The position numbers were made by a program, and so were the translations under genes. A stretch of DNA of 64,000 nt, taken from NCBI RefSeq assembly GCF_900116105.1, contig NZ_FPAC01000002.1, positions 336,306-400,305 on the forward strand, read 5' to 3'. Below the pieces are notes generated by a model. The model ran no database searches and had not been told where the DNA came from. It worked only from the letters and a program-made list of their open reading frames with translations. Below are positions 1 to 8,461 of the stretch, in pieces (the first letter of the stretch is position 1; each line of letters begins with the position of its first letter). This stretch comes from Paenibacillus sp. 453mf (GTDB lineage: Bacteria > Bacillota > Bacilli > Paenibacillales > Paenibacillaceae).

Positions 1-564
1 GGAATAGGGGCAGTCCGCAACAATGAACCTGACATTAGAAGCAGCCATTGCGCTGTATTCCAGTACAGTGCCTCCGCCAAAGGATTGACCGTGCAGACCA
101 ATAACACAGTTCTCGCCAGCACGTTGATTTACAAATTCCACCCAGTCTTCAATATCGTATTTTTCCTTATAGCCGAACGTCGTGTAGATTCCCTCGCTCT
201 TGCCATGTCTGCGCTGATCTACAAGCAGGAGATTAAAGCCGGACTCCTGAAACATTTGGATATACTGGGTTGAAATAAAGTGCGAGGCCGTATAGCCGTG
301 AACGATAATCATCCAGCGCTTGGAGGAGGGATTCGGCTCGATCATTACCCCATGTAGCTTAAGTCCATCTAGGCTTCGTATCCATACATCCTCCTTCTGA
401 AGCTTCTTGAAATCGGAGCGATGATACACACCGGCTTTTTCAAGGAGTGAAAATAGATAATCTTCGCTGCGTACTTTCATCCGTATCATCTGTCTGAATC
501 CAAACGAAACGATGCCTTCAATGAGGAAATAGACCGAGAGGAGCAAAAAAGCGATTTGATACAT
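1..564 (-). CDS. alpha/beta hydrolase, 3' part cut by window edge
   Basis: The minus-strand frame is open from ATG at 564 to the window edge (188 codons seen). A hydrophobic N-terminus (MYQIAFLLLSVYFLIEGIV) looks like a membrane anchor. It is followed by an HGY oxyanion segment (VHGYTAS), a DQRRHGKS strand-turn, and a nucleophile elbow GQSFGG. This order is that of serine alpha/beta hydrolases; the Asp and His of the triad would lie beyond position 1. The start is backed by an AAGGAGG site about 10 bases upstream on the minus strand. It resembles the membrane-anchored hydrolase at 21976-22968 in architecture. The substrate cannot be predicted. Confidence 0.85.
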   Translation of the reverse strand, partial: MYQIAFLLLSVYFLIEGIVSFGFRQMIRMKVRSEDYLFSLLEKAGVYHRSDFKKLQKEDVWIRSLDGLKLHGVMIEPNPSSKRWMIIVHGYTASHFISTQYIQMFQESGFNLLLVDQRRHGKSEGIYTTFGYKEKYDIEDWVEFVNQRAGENCVIGLHGQSFGGGTVLEYSAMAASNVRFIVADCPYS

Positions 565-753
565 ATGTGAGAAGACCCTCCTTTCAACATCGGCAATAGT
601 ATTTGTTAAAATGACAGTGGTCATTCGTGTCCACTTCAATTCAGTTACCTATTATTAAACGCTTGCCACCATTTCAATCCTGTGATTAGATAAACTACAA
701 TTGGAGATATCCATTCCAGTACATTAGTACATTAGCTGAAGGAGTATGAAGTG

Positions 754-1317
754 ATGTATGTATGCGGCGGTTACATTCCTGAGCTGAAGACGGAGCGTTT
801 GCTGCTACGCAAGCTTACGCGAACAGATAGCAAAGAGATCTACACCATTTGGTCCGATCCTAAGGTTACAACCTATATGAACATCGCAGCGATGCACAGC
901 GTTCAGGAAGCAGAGGATATGATTGATTTACTGGATCAGGCATCCAAGACGGAGGATGGCTTCCGTTGGGCCATTATCCTCAGAGAGAGCGGTGCTGTAA
1001 TCGGCAGCTGCGGATATAATTATTGGCAGCTTCAAGGTGCATTTCGTGGCGAGATTGGCTATGAGCTGGCTTCCTCCCATTGGCGCAAGGGTTATATGAC
1101 AGAGGCGCTCCAAGCTGTACTGCAATATGGATTTGAGACGATGGGACTCAATCGGATTGAAGCGCTGGTTGATCCAAGAAATACAGCTTCACAGCAGCTG
1201 CTTCATGCTCTGTCATTTCAGTGTGAAGGCCTGCTTAGGCAGCTGCACTATACATCGACTGGATATAAGGATATGCAAATGCACTCCATTTTGTTTGAGG
1301 AATGGAAATATAGATAG
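754..1317 (+). CDS. GNAT N-acetyltransferase, RimJ/RimL type
   Basis: A 187-residue protein beginning PELKTERLLLRKLTRTDSKEIY, the usual opening of RimJ/RimL-like GNAT enzymes, which move an acetyl group from acetyl-CoA to an amino group. The acetyl-CoA loop region is around residues 110-120 (ELASSHWRKGYMTEALQ). The closing part (GLNRIEALVDPRNTASQQLLHALSF) is also typical. GAAGGAG at 738-744 serves either GTG 751 or ATG 754; ATG 754 has the better spacing. The ecfT-like gene follows after a short gap, so co-transcription is possible. The acceptor substrate is unknown. Confidence 0.9.
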   Translation: MYVCGGYIPELKTERLLLRKLTRTDSKEIYTIWSDPKVTTYMNIAAMHSVQEAEDMIDLLDQASKTEDGFRWAIILRESGAVIGSCGYNYWQLQGAFRGEIGYELASSHWRKGYMTEALQAVLQYGFETMGLNRIEALVDPRNTASQQLLHALSFQCEGLLRQLHYTSTGYKDMQMHSILFEEWKYR

Positions 1318-1349
1318 AAATCTGAAAAATGAAGGAGGAATTTGGAGTC

Positions 1350-2117
1350 ATGCTGCTTCAATATCGGAGGGGGACCTCTCTGCTGCATCAGATCAGCCCT
1401 ATGAGCAAATTGGTGATGCTTGCGGCGTGGACCGTGGCCGTTCTGAACTCGGAGCATTTGCTGGTGCAAGGACTGATGTTCCTGATACTGCTGGCTGTAG
1501 GTAGATTAGGAGCAGGGCTGCCCTTCTCTCAGCTGAGGAAAGCGGTCTTCTTCGTGCTTAGCTTTGGTCTCCCGTATTTTGTCTTAACCACACTCGCGGT
1601 GCCTGGGAAGGAAACGTTATGGGAGCTGGGTCCAATTCATATAGCAGAGGACAGCATGTTGCTGGCAGGTGCACTTTCCTTGCGTATGTTTAATTTGTTT
1701 CTCTCATCTCTGCTGTTTATTACAACAACCGATCCGCGTGATTTTGTTCATTCGCTGACGCTGCGATTGAAGGTTCCATACCGGTTTGCGTTTGGCGTCT
1801 CGATTGCCCTCACGTTTCTGCCTTTACTGGAAGAGGAGGGAAGAGTTATTGCTCAGGCGCACAAGGTGAGAGGAAGCGAAGCGAGAGCAGGAATCAGCAA
1901 CAAGCTTCGTTATTATCGGAATTATGGTGTATCTATTCTGGTGAACTGTATACGGCGAGTGCAGCAAACGGCCGGAGCCATGGAGGCAAAAGGGTTTGGA
2001 GCCTATCCGGAGCGTACGTATTTAAGGGTTCGCGTGTTCTCGCGTTATGGTCCGTGGATGGCGGGTGGCAGTGTACTTCTGCTGGTACTGATTGGCGTGA
2101 TGGGGGAAGTGAAGTGA
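1350..2117 (+). CDS. ECF transporter transmembrane component EcfT (YkoC-like)
   Basis: A 255-residue membrane protein of the energy-coupling-factor T family, which couples ATPase movement to a substrate-binding S protein. The N-terminus MLLQYRRGTSLLHQISPMSKL is standard for EcfT. Several hydrophobic helices follow. Two coupling motifs are visible: AHKVRGSEAR and MEAKGFGAYP, the latter a diverged A-R-G motif. An ATG at 1329 is in frame, but AAGGAGG at 1332-1338 lies inside that longer version and is placed to serve ATG 1350, so 1350 is chosen. With the S component (2389) and dual ATPase (3002) downstream it forms a complete ECF uptake system of the ykoEDC kind. Confidence 0.88.
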   Translation: MLLQYRRGTSLLHQISPMSKLVMLAAWTVAVLNSEHLLVQGLMFLILLAVGRLGAGLPFSQLRKAVFFVLSFGLPYFVLTTLAVPGKETLWELGPIHIAEDSMLLAGALSLRMFNLFLSSLLFITTTDPRDFVHSLTLRLKVPYRFAFGVSIALTFLPLLEEEGRVIAQAHKVRGSEARAGISNKLRYYRNYGVSILVNCIRRVQQTAGAMEAKGFGAYPERTYLRVRVFSRYGPWMAGGSVLLLVLIGVMGEVK

Positions 2118-2231
2118 GTGCATTGCATCATCTTTTTAAAAGCGTGGAAATGAGTTCAAGTTAATCGAGATATGGGTATGGGGATGTCAATTTAAGTGTG
2201 ATATAGACGGGGAGCGGGTTATTCCGGTCTT

Positions 2232-2289
2232 ATTGTTAACCTTCAATAACAATATTTATGTTGACAATTAAACTGCATGTCTATAAATT
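2232..2289 (+). promoter_or_regulatory. Putative promoter with adjoining inverted repeat upstream of ykoE-like gene
   Basis: TTGACA at 2261-2266, a 17-base spacer and TAAATT at 2284-2289 form a sigma-A-like promoter about 100 bases before the S-component gene. Immediately upstream, ATTGTTA (2232-2238) and TAACAAT (2247-2253) form a perfect 7-base inverted repeat that could be an operator. No TPP aptamer signature is present in the 271-base gap. Confidence 0.4.
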
Positions 2290-2388
2290 AATTACAGTAG
2301 AAGCATGCTCAGGATCAGTTCAACGGAGTGTTGCTCATCAGTATGAGTATATCGTCATATCACATCTGAACAGAATGGAGAGAGGATC

Positions 2389-2991
2389 GTGTCTAAAAAA
2401 GAATTTCGAATTAAACGACATTTTGCAGCGTTTACTACCCTGGACATTGTACTTATGGCTATGCTGGCGACAGCAAATGGGGCAATGACCTTCTATATGT
2501 CCGTCGTGAACAAAATGCTGAACAATCTCGGAGGTCCCATTGCAACATCAACGATTGTCGGACTATATATGATCTATGGATTACTTGCCTATTATATTAT
2601 TCGCAAGCCGGGGACGGCAGTCATTACATACAGTATAGGAGCACTAGTGCAGAGCTTTATAGGCTCCGCCTACGGTCTGGCTTCCATCATCGTCGCTGCA
2701 CTATGCTATATGGTTGTCCTGGAGGGACTATGCTGGATAACCCGGTATAAGAAATGGAATCTGACATTCATGCTGACTGCAGGTGCGGCGCTAGTACCGT
2801 TATGGTTTGTCTTTGCAGCGCAAATGTTCGGATATACCGCATGGGGCTGGCCGGTATTAATCAGTGCCTTCGTTACCCGTGTTATCAGCGGGGCCGTGCT
2901 GTGCGGGTGGCTGACGAAAGTGCTTGGGGATGGATTGATTCGCACGGGTCTCTTAAAGAGGTATCAACCATCTGAACCGTTAGAAGTGTAA
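2389..2991 (+). CDS. ECF transporter substrate-binding S component (YkoE-like)
   Basis: A 200-residue, six-helix membrane protein resembling YkoE, the substrate-specific subunit of the thiamine/hydroxymethylpyrimidine ECF system. Matching features are the GGPIA segment near residue 48, IIRKPGTAV in the middle, and the late helix TRVISGAVLCGWLTKVLGDGL. The GTG start at 2389 has GGAGAGAGG just upstream. As I recall it, Bacillus YkoE has an acidic residue in the helix written here IGALVQSFIGSAYG; this protein has Gln/Ser, so the ligand may differ. YkoF, the partner HMP-binding protein of Bacillus, is not encoded nearby. The family call is solid; thiamine specificity is inference. Confidence 0.8.
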   Translation: MSKKEFRIKRHFAAFTTLDIVLMAMLATANGAMTFYMSVVNKMLNNLGGPIATSTIVGLYMIYGLLAYYIIRKPGTAVITYSIGALVQSFIGSAYGLASIIVAALCYMVVLEGLCWITRYKKWNLTFMLTAGAALVPLWFVFAAQMFGYTAWGWPVLISAFVTRVISGAVLCGWLTKVLGDGLIRTGLLKRYQPSEPLEV

Positions 2992-3001
2992 GGGAGCGGA
3001 A

Positions 3002-4498
3002 ATGATGGATGATATACGCATTAATCATACGATTCATAAGCCCATAATTGAATTCATAAATGTCAGCTATCAATACGAAGGAGAGGCCAGCCCGGTGCTG
3101 CACGGCCTCTCTTTTTCCATTCTCCAAGGGGAGTGGGTTGCCCTGATTGGAGGCAGCGGAAGCGGTAAATCTACGGTGTGTCAGCTGCTTAATGGGTATT
3201 TGCCTCGATCAGGTGGGGGGAAACGCTCGGGAGAGGTCGGGGTTAGTGGGATGGACCCGGCAGTCGCTTCTATTGCCGATATTGCGGCGGTCTGCGGCTT
3301 GGTCTTTCAGGACCCGGATGCACAGCTCGTTCAGGGCATTGTCGAAGACGAGGTTGCCTTTGGCCCGGAGAATTTATGCCTGGCTCCTTCGATGCTGGAA
3401 CAGCGGGTGAATGAAGCGCTCCGCGCCGTGTCCCTTGAGGAGAAGCGGTTCGATGAAGTGTCCAAGCTGTCCGGCGGGCAGAAGCAGCGTACAGCGATCA
3501 GCAGCATTCTGGCGCTGGCACCGGAGGTGATCGTCTTCGACGATGCGGCGGCAAGCCTCGACCCGCCGGCGCAGCAGAGACTCGTGCAGCTGTGCCGTGC
3601 GCTGCACGAGCAGGGCCGGACGCTCATCACCGCGTCCGGCCGGTTTGACGATCACGCGCTGCAGGCAACGCGCGTGATCGTGCTGGATGGCGGTGCCGTG
3701 CGCTTCGACGGCACGCCGCAAGAGCTGCTCCGCGATCACACCGCGGAGCTTACGGCCTTGGGCCTGCTGCCGCCGCCCGCAAGCGATGCTGCGGGGCGGG
3801 AGGCGCGGGCCCAAGGCCAGCCCCCGCTGCTTGAGGCACGGTGGCTCTCGTTCACCTATCCTGCTGGCCGAAGGGCGCTGCAGGAGGTGAACTGTATGCT
3901 GTCAGCAGGTCAGTGGACCCTGCTGACCGGCGAGAACGGCTCAGGCAAGACGACCCTGAGCCGCCTCATGATGGGCTTGCTTCCGGTGCCGAAGCGGAGC
4001 CTGTATTTTCAAGGCAGGGATATAGCTGCTCTCAAGGTTCATCAGCTGTCCAGAGAGATGGGATATGTATTTCAGCAGCCTGAGCATCAATTCGTCGCGA
4101 GTACCGTGTGGGAGGAATGCATCTACGGAATTCGGGGAGCCCTCTCGTTGAAGAAGGATGACAAGATTCCAGAAGCTCACGCTGCAGCAGCGACGTCTCT
4201 GCTTAAGGAAACCGGATTGGCTCACAAAAAGGACGCTTCTCCTTACTTGCTCAGCGGCGGCGAGAAGAAGCTGCTCAGCGTAATCGCCCAGTTGGTGGTC
4301 CCGAAGCAGCTCTACATCTTCGATGAGCCGACAGCAGGTCTTGATTACATCGGCATTCAGGCTCTTATACATCTGTGCAGACATAAGTTGAATGACGGTG
4401 CAGCTGTCCTGATGGTTACACATGATGTCGAGCTATTAGCCGCTTATGCCGATCAAATATGGCAGCTTGCAGACGGTCGTCTGGAAGTGCAGAGGTAA
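3002..4498 (+). CDS. ECF transporter dual ATPase (YkoD-like, two ABC domains)
   Basis: A 498-residue fusion of two ABC ATPase domains that powers the ECF transporter. The second half is canonical: Walker A GENGSGKTT near 308, LSGGEKK near 416, Walker B/Glu FDEPTAGLD near 440, and the switch histidine in VTHD near 473. The first half keeps Walker A GGSGSGKST near 50 and LSGGQKQR near 155. However, its Walker B reads FDDAAASLD, with Asp in place of the catalytic Glu, and its H-loop region reads TASGRFDD with no THD. One of the two composite sites is therefore probably weak or inactive. Bases about 3470-3840, covering this degenerate part, are much more GC-rich than the flanks. The gene starts 11 bases after the S component. 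Confidence 0.9.
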   Translation: MMDDIRINHTIHKPIIEFINVSYQYEGEASPVLHGLSFSILQGEWVALIGGSGSGKSTVCQLLNGYLPRSGGGKRSGEVGVSGMDPAVASIADIAAVCGLVFQDPDAQLVQGIVEDEVAFGPENLCLAPSMLEQRVNEALRAVSLEEKRFDEVSKLSGGQKQRTAISSILALAPEVIVFDDAAASLDPPAQQRLVQLCRALHEQGRTLITASGRFDDHALQATRVIVLDGGAVRFDGTPQELLRDHTAELTALGLLPPPASDAAGREARAQGQPPLLEARWLSFTYPAGRRALQEVNCMLSAGQWTLLTGENGSGKTTLSRLMMGLLPVPKRSLYFQGRDIAALKVHQLSREMGYVFQQPEHQFVASTVWEECIYGIRGALSLKKDDKIPEAHAAAATSLLKETGLAHKKDASPYLLSGGEKKLLSVIAQLVVPKQLYIFDEPTAGLDYIGIQALIHLCRHKLNDGAAVLMVTHDVELLAAYADQIWQLADGRLEVQR

Positions 4499-4600
4499 GT
4501 ATCACCTCTTCTCGAAACTTTACTTCATTATTTCATGGCAAGTAAGCTCATGTTATGATGGAATAAGCGATGTAAATTATAGAGAGAAGGTACAAAGATT

Positions 4601-6148
4601 TTGAATATAAGGACGAGTATTCCGAATCGGGGCTTTATTCTGGCGGGTGTGCTGCTCGCTACGTTCTTGTCCGCGATTGAAGGAACGGTGATCGGTCCGG
4701 CAGGTCCAACCATCGTCAGTGATCTGGGTGATGTATCGCTTCTTAGTTGGATCTTCACCTCGTATCTGCTGACGATGGCGGTCAGTACGCCGATTTTTGG
4801 GAAGATCAGTGATCTGTTCGGGCGTAAGCCCGTCTTTTTAATTGGAGTAGGACTATTTTTGATCGGAAGCCTGCTCTGCTGTTACGCAGAGAATATGCAG
4901 AGCTTGATTCTGTTTAGGGCGATTCAAGGGATTGGCGCAGGTGCTGTCGTCCCGGTTACATTTACGATTATCGGGGATATATACAGTATTGAGGAGCGCG
5001 GCAAGGTTCAGGGCATGATCAGCTCTGTCTGGGGTATCTCGTCACTCTTGGGACCGCTGATTGGCGGATATTTTGTAGATTACCTGGGCTGGCCGTGGAT
5101 ATTCGGCTTCAATATTCCGTTTGGTCTGCTGGCGTTGTGGTTTGTGGGTACATATTTGAAGGAAGATATTGTGAAGCAAAAAGTGCACATTGACTACTTG
5201 GGAGCTATTACTTTTACAGTGGGCATTACTTCCCTGCTCATTGCATTGTCCCTTGGAGGACATTCCTATCCTTGGGGATCACCCTTTATCGTGACACTGT
5301 TTCTGGCTGCGGTGGTGTTTCTGGCTGCTTTTTTAATCGTGGAAAGGAAGGCAAAAGAGCCGATTGTGCCGCTGGAGCTATTTAAAATACGGAATGTTAC
5401 ACTGTCCAACATTGCGGGCCTGCTGACAAGCGCACTGATGATCGGTCTAACGAGTTATCTTCCATTATGGATACAAGGGGTGCAGGGCGGAAACGCCACG
5501 ACATCAGGATTGGCGCTTGCACCGATGTCTATCGGGTGGCTGATTGGCGGTATATTTGCAGGAAGGCTGCTGATGCGACTTGGATCACGCTATACATCGC
5601 TGATCGGGTTGACCGGAATTGTTGCCGGCTCGTCCGGGCTGATCTTCCTCAGCGGGGATTCGCCGAGCTGGCTGCTGCTCTTCTATATGTTCGTTTATGG
5701 ATTGGGCTTCGGCTTCTCCTTCACTGTATTTACGATTATTGCCCAATCCTCTGTCGGGTACCGGCAGAGAGGAGCGTCGACCGCACTCAATACATTTATG
5801 CGTACACTAGGACAAACAATTGGGGCAGCGGCATTTGGAACATGGCTGAACTCGCGAATCTCAGCACATACGGAAGCGATGGATTTATCAGAGCAGGGCG
5901 TAACACAGAAGGATATCAATACCATTCTGGCTCCGCACGGAACGCTTGAGCTGCCAGAGAGGATTCAGGCATTACTTCAGCATGTACTCGAACTGAGCCT
6001 GCATTCTTTGTTCCTCATCATGTTTATCATTGGAATTTGTGGATTTATAGTGACAGCGGGACTGCGTAAGCAGCCCCCGTCAACGGTCGAGTCAGGAGTG
6101 GCTGGACAGGTGCAGATTGCAGGCAAGCGGGATGAAGAGCATTCATGA
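4601..6148 (+). CDS. MFS multidrug exporter, DHA2 family (14 TM)
   Basis: A 515-residue major-facilitator protein of the drug:H+ antiporter-2 (EmrB/QacA) group. Signs are the first-helix motif ATFLSAIEGTVIGPAGPTI, WIFTSYLLTMAVSTPIFGKI, the loop 2-3 motif GKISDLFGRKP, and motif C in helix 5 (GISSLLGPLIGGYFVD). Its length and hydrophobic pattern fit 14 helices. The start is TTG 4601 with AGAAGG about 10 bases upstream. It is similar in kind to Bacillus YusP/Mdr. No regulator gene adjoins it, so the substrate and inducer cannot be read from context. It appears monocistronic. Confidence 0.9.
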   Translation: MNIRTSIPNRGFILAGVLLATFLSAIEGTVIGPAGPTIVSDLGDVSLLSWIFTSYLLTMAVSTPIFGKISDLFGRKPVFLIGVGLFLIGSLLCCYAENMQSLILFRAIQGIGAGAVVPVTFTIIGDIYSIEERGKVQGMISSVWGISSLLGPLIGGYFVDYLGWPWIFGFNIPFGLLALWFVGTYLKEDIVKQKVHIDYLGAITFTVGITSLLIALSLGGHSYPWGSPFIVTLFLAAVVFLAAFLIVERKAKEPIVPLELFKIRNVTLSNIAGLLTSALMIGLTSYLPLWIQGVQGGNATTSGLALAPMSIGWLIGGIFAGRLLMRLGSRYTSLIGLTGIVAGSSGLIFLSGDSPSWLLLFYMFVYGLGFGFSFTVFTIIAQSSVGYRQRGASTALNTFMRTLGQTIGAAAFGTWLNSRISAHTEAMDLSEQGVTQKDINTILAPHGTLELPERIQALLQHVLELSLHSLFLIMFIIGICGFIVTAGLRKQPPSTVESGVAGQVQIAGKRDEEHS

Positions 6149-6335
6149 TAAGAAGATCATGTATTTTGTTCTTATTCAATTCGTGAAGATGAACTGCTAT
6201 ATATATCAGTCTTTATATGGGTATTTTTAAATGGATTGTTTACTATAATTTACTGCTCCTTGTGGAATATTAACCTATGCGTGATGGGCACAGTTAACAG
6301 TAGCTTAAAAAATAGATGGAAAGGGTGAAGCACAG

Positions 6336-6803
6336 GTGAATGATGCGGCATTTCTCGTTCAATTTGAGAATGAGCAGAAGGCCCGCGGGGCATTTGATAT
6401 GCTCGTGGAGCTAGGTTATAAGCCGAATATGATCGGCGGAGGCATGATGGATGTCAACATTGAGCGTCAGGATGTAACCTCAGCACTTGAAATTATAGAA
6501 GCCTATGGCGGAGAGGTTCAGGATGACAGCAATCAGCAGGTGCACGAGGCCTTGACTCCAGAGATGAATCAGATGAGCGATACGGAGTTTGCCTATACGC
6601 CGATTCCTGCGCATACGGTGAATGAGGATTTGGACGAATCCTATATGGCGGGCTACTCGGACTCGCCTTATGGAATGGAGTCATCGGGCTACGACTTAGA
6701 ATCTCAGGATGATGGCGCAGAGCTTGCGGAAGAGCATAACAGAACCGAGGACACCGAATTCGGCGGTTCGTTTGGCGGATTCTCCGGAAGCGTGAAGGCG
6801 TAA
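6336..6803 (+). CDS. hypothetical acidic protein with small alpha/beta N-domain
   Basis: A 155-residue protein not recognised from a named family. Residues 1-65 (AAFLVQFENEQKARGAFDMLVELGYKP) look like a small ferredoxin-fold regulatory or ACT-like domain, with a beta strand, a helix over Ala/Leu positions and a closing IIEAYGGEV. The remaining 90 residues are acidic and low-complexity, rich in Ser, Glu, Asp, Tyr and Gly, and end in a Gly/Phe/Ser stretch (GGSFGGFSGS). GTG 6336 follows GAAAGGGTGA at a plausible distance. No signal peptide or membrane segment is seen. The family assignment is inference only. Confidence 0.75.
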   Translation: MNDAAFLVQFENEQKARGAFDMLVELGYKPNMIGGGMMDVNIERQDVTSALEIIEAYGGEVQDDSNQQVHEALTPEMNQMSDTEFAYTPIPAHTVNEDLDESYMAGYSDSPYGMESSGYDLESQDDGAELAEEHNRTEDTEFGGSFGGFSGSVKA

Positions 6804-6870
6804 TTTTAACCTTGTTACATGCTTAAATTACGCATAGGTTCCATTACATGAAAATAGGACCTGCACACCA

Positions 6871-6928
6871 AAAAAGCGACCCCCATTATTCGTATCTGAA
6901 GATGCGGATTAATGGGGGTCGCTTTTTA
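6871..6928. terminator. Bidirectional rho-independent terminator
   Basis: AAAAAGCGACCCCCATTA and its complement TAATGGGGGTCGCTTTTT flank a short loop that itself can pair (CGTATC/GATGCG). T runs occur on both strands, so it serves the converging genes at 6336-6803 and 6958-8220. Confidence 0.92.
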
Positions 6929-6957
6929 TCGCTTATCTAAAGTGTTACTTTACGACC

Positions 6958-8220
6958 CTAATAGGTGTCTTCCATAGCAGCGTGCTTGCCCGCCGTATAG
7001 CCTGTAGAGAAGGCGGAGGTAATGTTATAACCCCCGGTGTAGCCGTGAATGTCCAGGATCTCGCCGCAGAAATAGAGGCCAGGCATGAGCTTAGATTCCA
7101 TCGTCTTGGGATAGATCTCCTTCAAATGCACCCCACCGCCGGTGACGAATGCTTCTGCAAGCGAACGTGTTCCGTTGACTTGAATGGGCATTCCTTTTAT
7201 GACGGCAGCCAGTGTCTCTGCAGCGCCTTTAGGAAGATGATGATAGGTTGTCTCACCGTCCAGTTCTGCCTTTGTCAATACCACAGGAATCAGCCGCTCC
7301 GGTACAATCCCCTTCAGTGCGTTTTTGATGGCTTTCTTAGGCTCAGATTCGAGCTTGTGCTTCAGATCCTGCTCCATCTTGGATAATGAGTAAGCTGGGT
7401 ACAGGTCCAGTTTCATGATGACGTTCTTCGTGCCTGTCTTCTTCTGCACCTTGCGAATGAACTGGCTGCATCTCAGCGCAATGGGACCGGACAGCCCGAA
7501 ATGGGTAAAGATCATATCACCCTCGTGCCGAATGACCGTCTTGTCCTTCGCGTCGTGAACAGACAGTGCGACATCGCTTAAACTCAGACCTTGAAGCTCC
7601 CGTGAACCGATAAACGCTTCATTAGAGGTAATAGGAACCTCTGTTGGATACAGCTCGGTTATGGTGTGGCCAGCGGCCTCCGCCCAAGGATATCCATCAC
7701 CCGTTGAGCCGGTTTGCGGCACGGACTTGCCTCCTGTAGCTATAATCACTGCTTCAGCTGCAAGAACTTTCCCCGAAGATAATTTCACACCAGCAACTCG
7801 GGCCTCCTCGTAGATAACCTCAGCTACAGGAGAGTCTGTCAGCATCTTCACACCAAGCGAGCTTGCTTTGCCGATCAATGCATCGACGACTGTCTTGGCT
7901 TTGTCAGACACAGGAAACATTCTTCCGTTGTCTTCTTCCTTCAAGGGGATGCCGAGATCTTCAAAAAAACGCATAATTCCTTGATTATCCATATGCTGAA
8001 ATGCGCTGTATAGAAACTTTCCATTACCGGGAATATGCTTGATCAGCTCATCCTGATCTTTGGCATTGGTTACATTGCAGCGTCCTCCCCCGGATATTCC
8101 GAGCTTGCGCCCCAGCTTATTGCCTTTGTCAACGAGAACAACCGATGCACCATGCTCAGCAGCGGCAACGGAAGCCATAAGGCCGGAAGGTCCTCCACCG
8201 ATGACAATTACTTTTTTCAT
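6958..8220 (-). CDS. HI0933/YhiN-family FAD-dependent oxidoreductase
   Basis: A 420-residue flavoprotein of the HI0933/YhiN (Bacillus YtfP, BaiN-like) family. The N-terminus holds the dinucleotide-binding GGGPSGLMA (residues 8-16). The family-specific KLGISGGGRCNVTN follows near 40-53. The second nucleotide segment IIATGGKSVPQTGSTGDGY is near 160-178. The C-terminus LYFCGEILDIHGYTGGYNI is the FAD-contacting end. It starts at ATG 8220 on the minus strand and ends just past a strong bidirectional terminator. The physiological substrate is not established for most members. Confidence 0.92.
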   Translation of the reverse strand: MKKVIVIGGGPSGLMASVAAAEHGASVVLVDKGNKLGRKLGISGGGRCNVTNAKDQDELIKHIPGNGKFLYSAFQHMDNQGIMRFFEDLGIPLKEEDNGRMFPVSDKAKTVVDALIGKASSLGVKMLTDSPVAEVIYEEARVAGVKLSSGKVLAAEAVIIATGGKSVPQTGSTGDGYPWAEAAGHTITELYPTEVPITSNEAFIGSRELQGLSLSDVALSVHDAKDKTVIRHEGDMIFTHFGLSGPIALRCSQFIRKVQKKTGTKNVIMKLDLYPAYSLSKMEQDLKHKLESEPKKAIKNALKGIVPERLIPVVLTKAELDGETTYHHLPKGAAETLAAVIKGMPIQVNGTRSLAEAFVTGGGVHLKEIYPKTMESKLMPGLYFCGEILDIHGYTGGYNITSAFSTGYTAGKHAAMEDTY

Positions 8221-8461
8221 ATTTAAGAAAACTCCTCTTCATTACAAATTCCTTCAAACATCGTACCAGATTAGCCGATCGTTGTCGTTTTTTGTTTATA
8301 TTTTGTTTATTAGATACAAGTTCATCGTTTTAATGTTTGATGAAATGATCCAATAGCATAACTGTACATAGAAAATATTGTAATATACTGTCGCCTATGT
8401 TTTAATCAGGTTACATAAGCTCGATTGTCAGTGAACGAAATGAGAGGAGAGATAAACGCCT

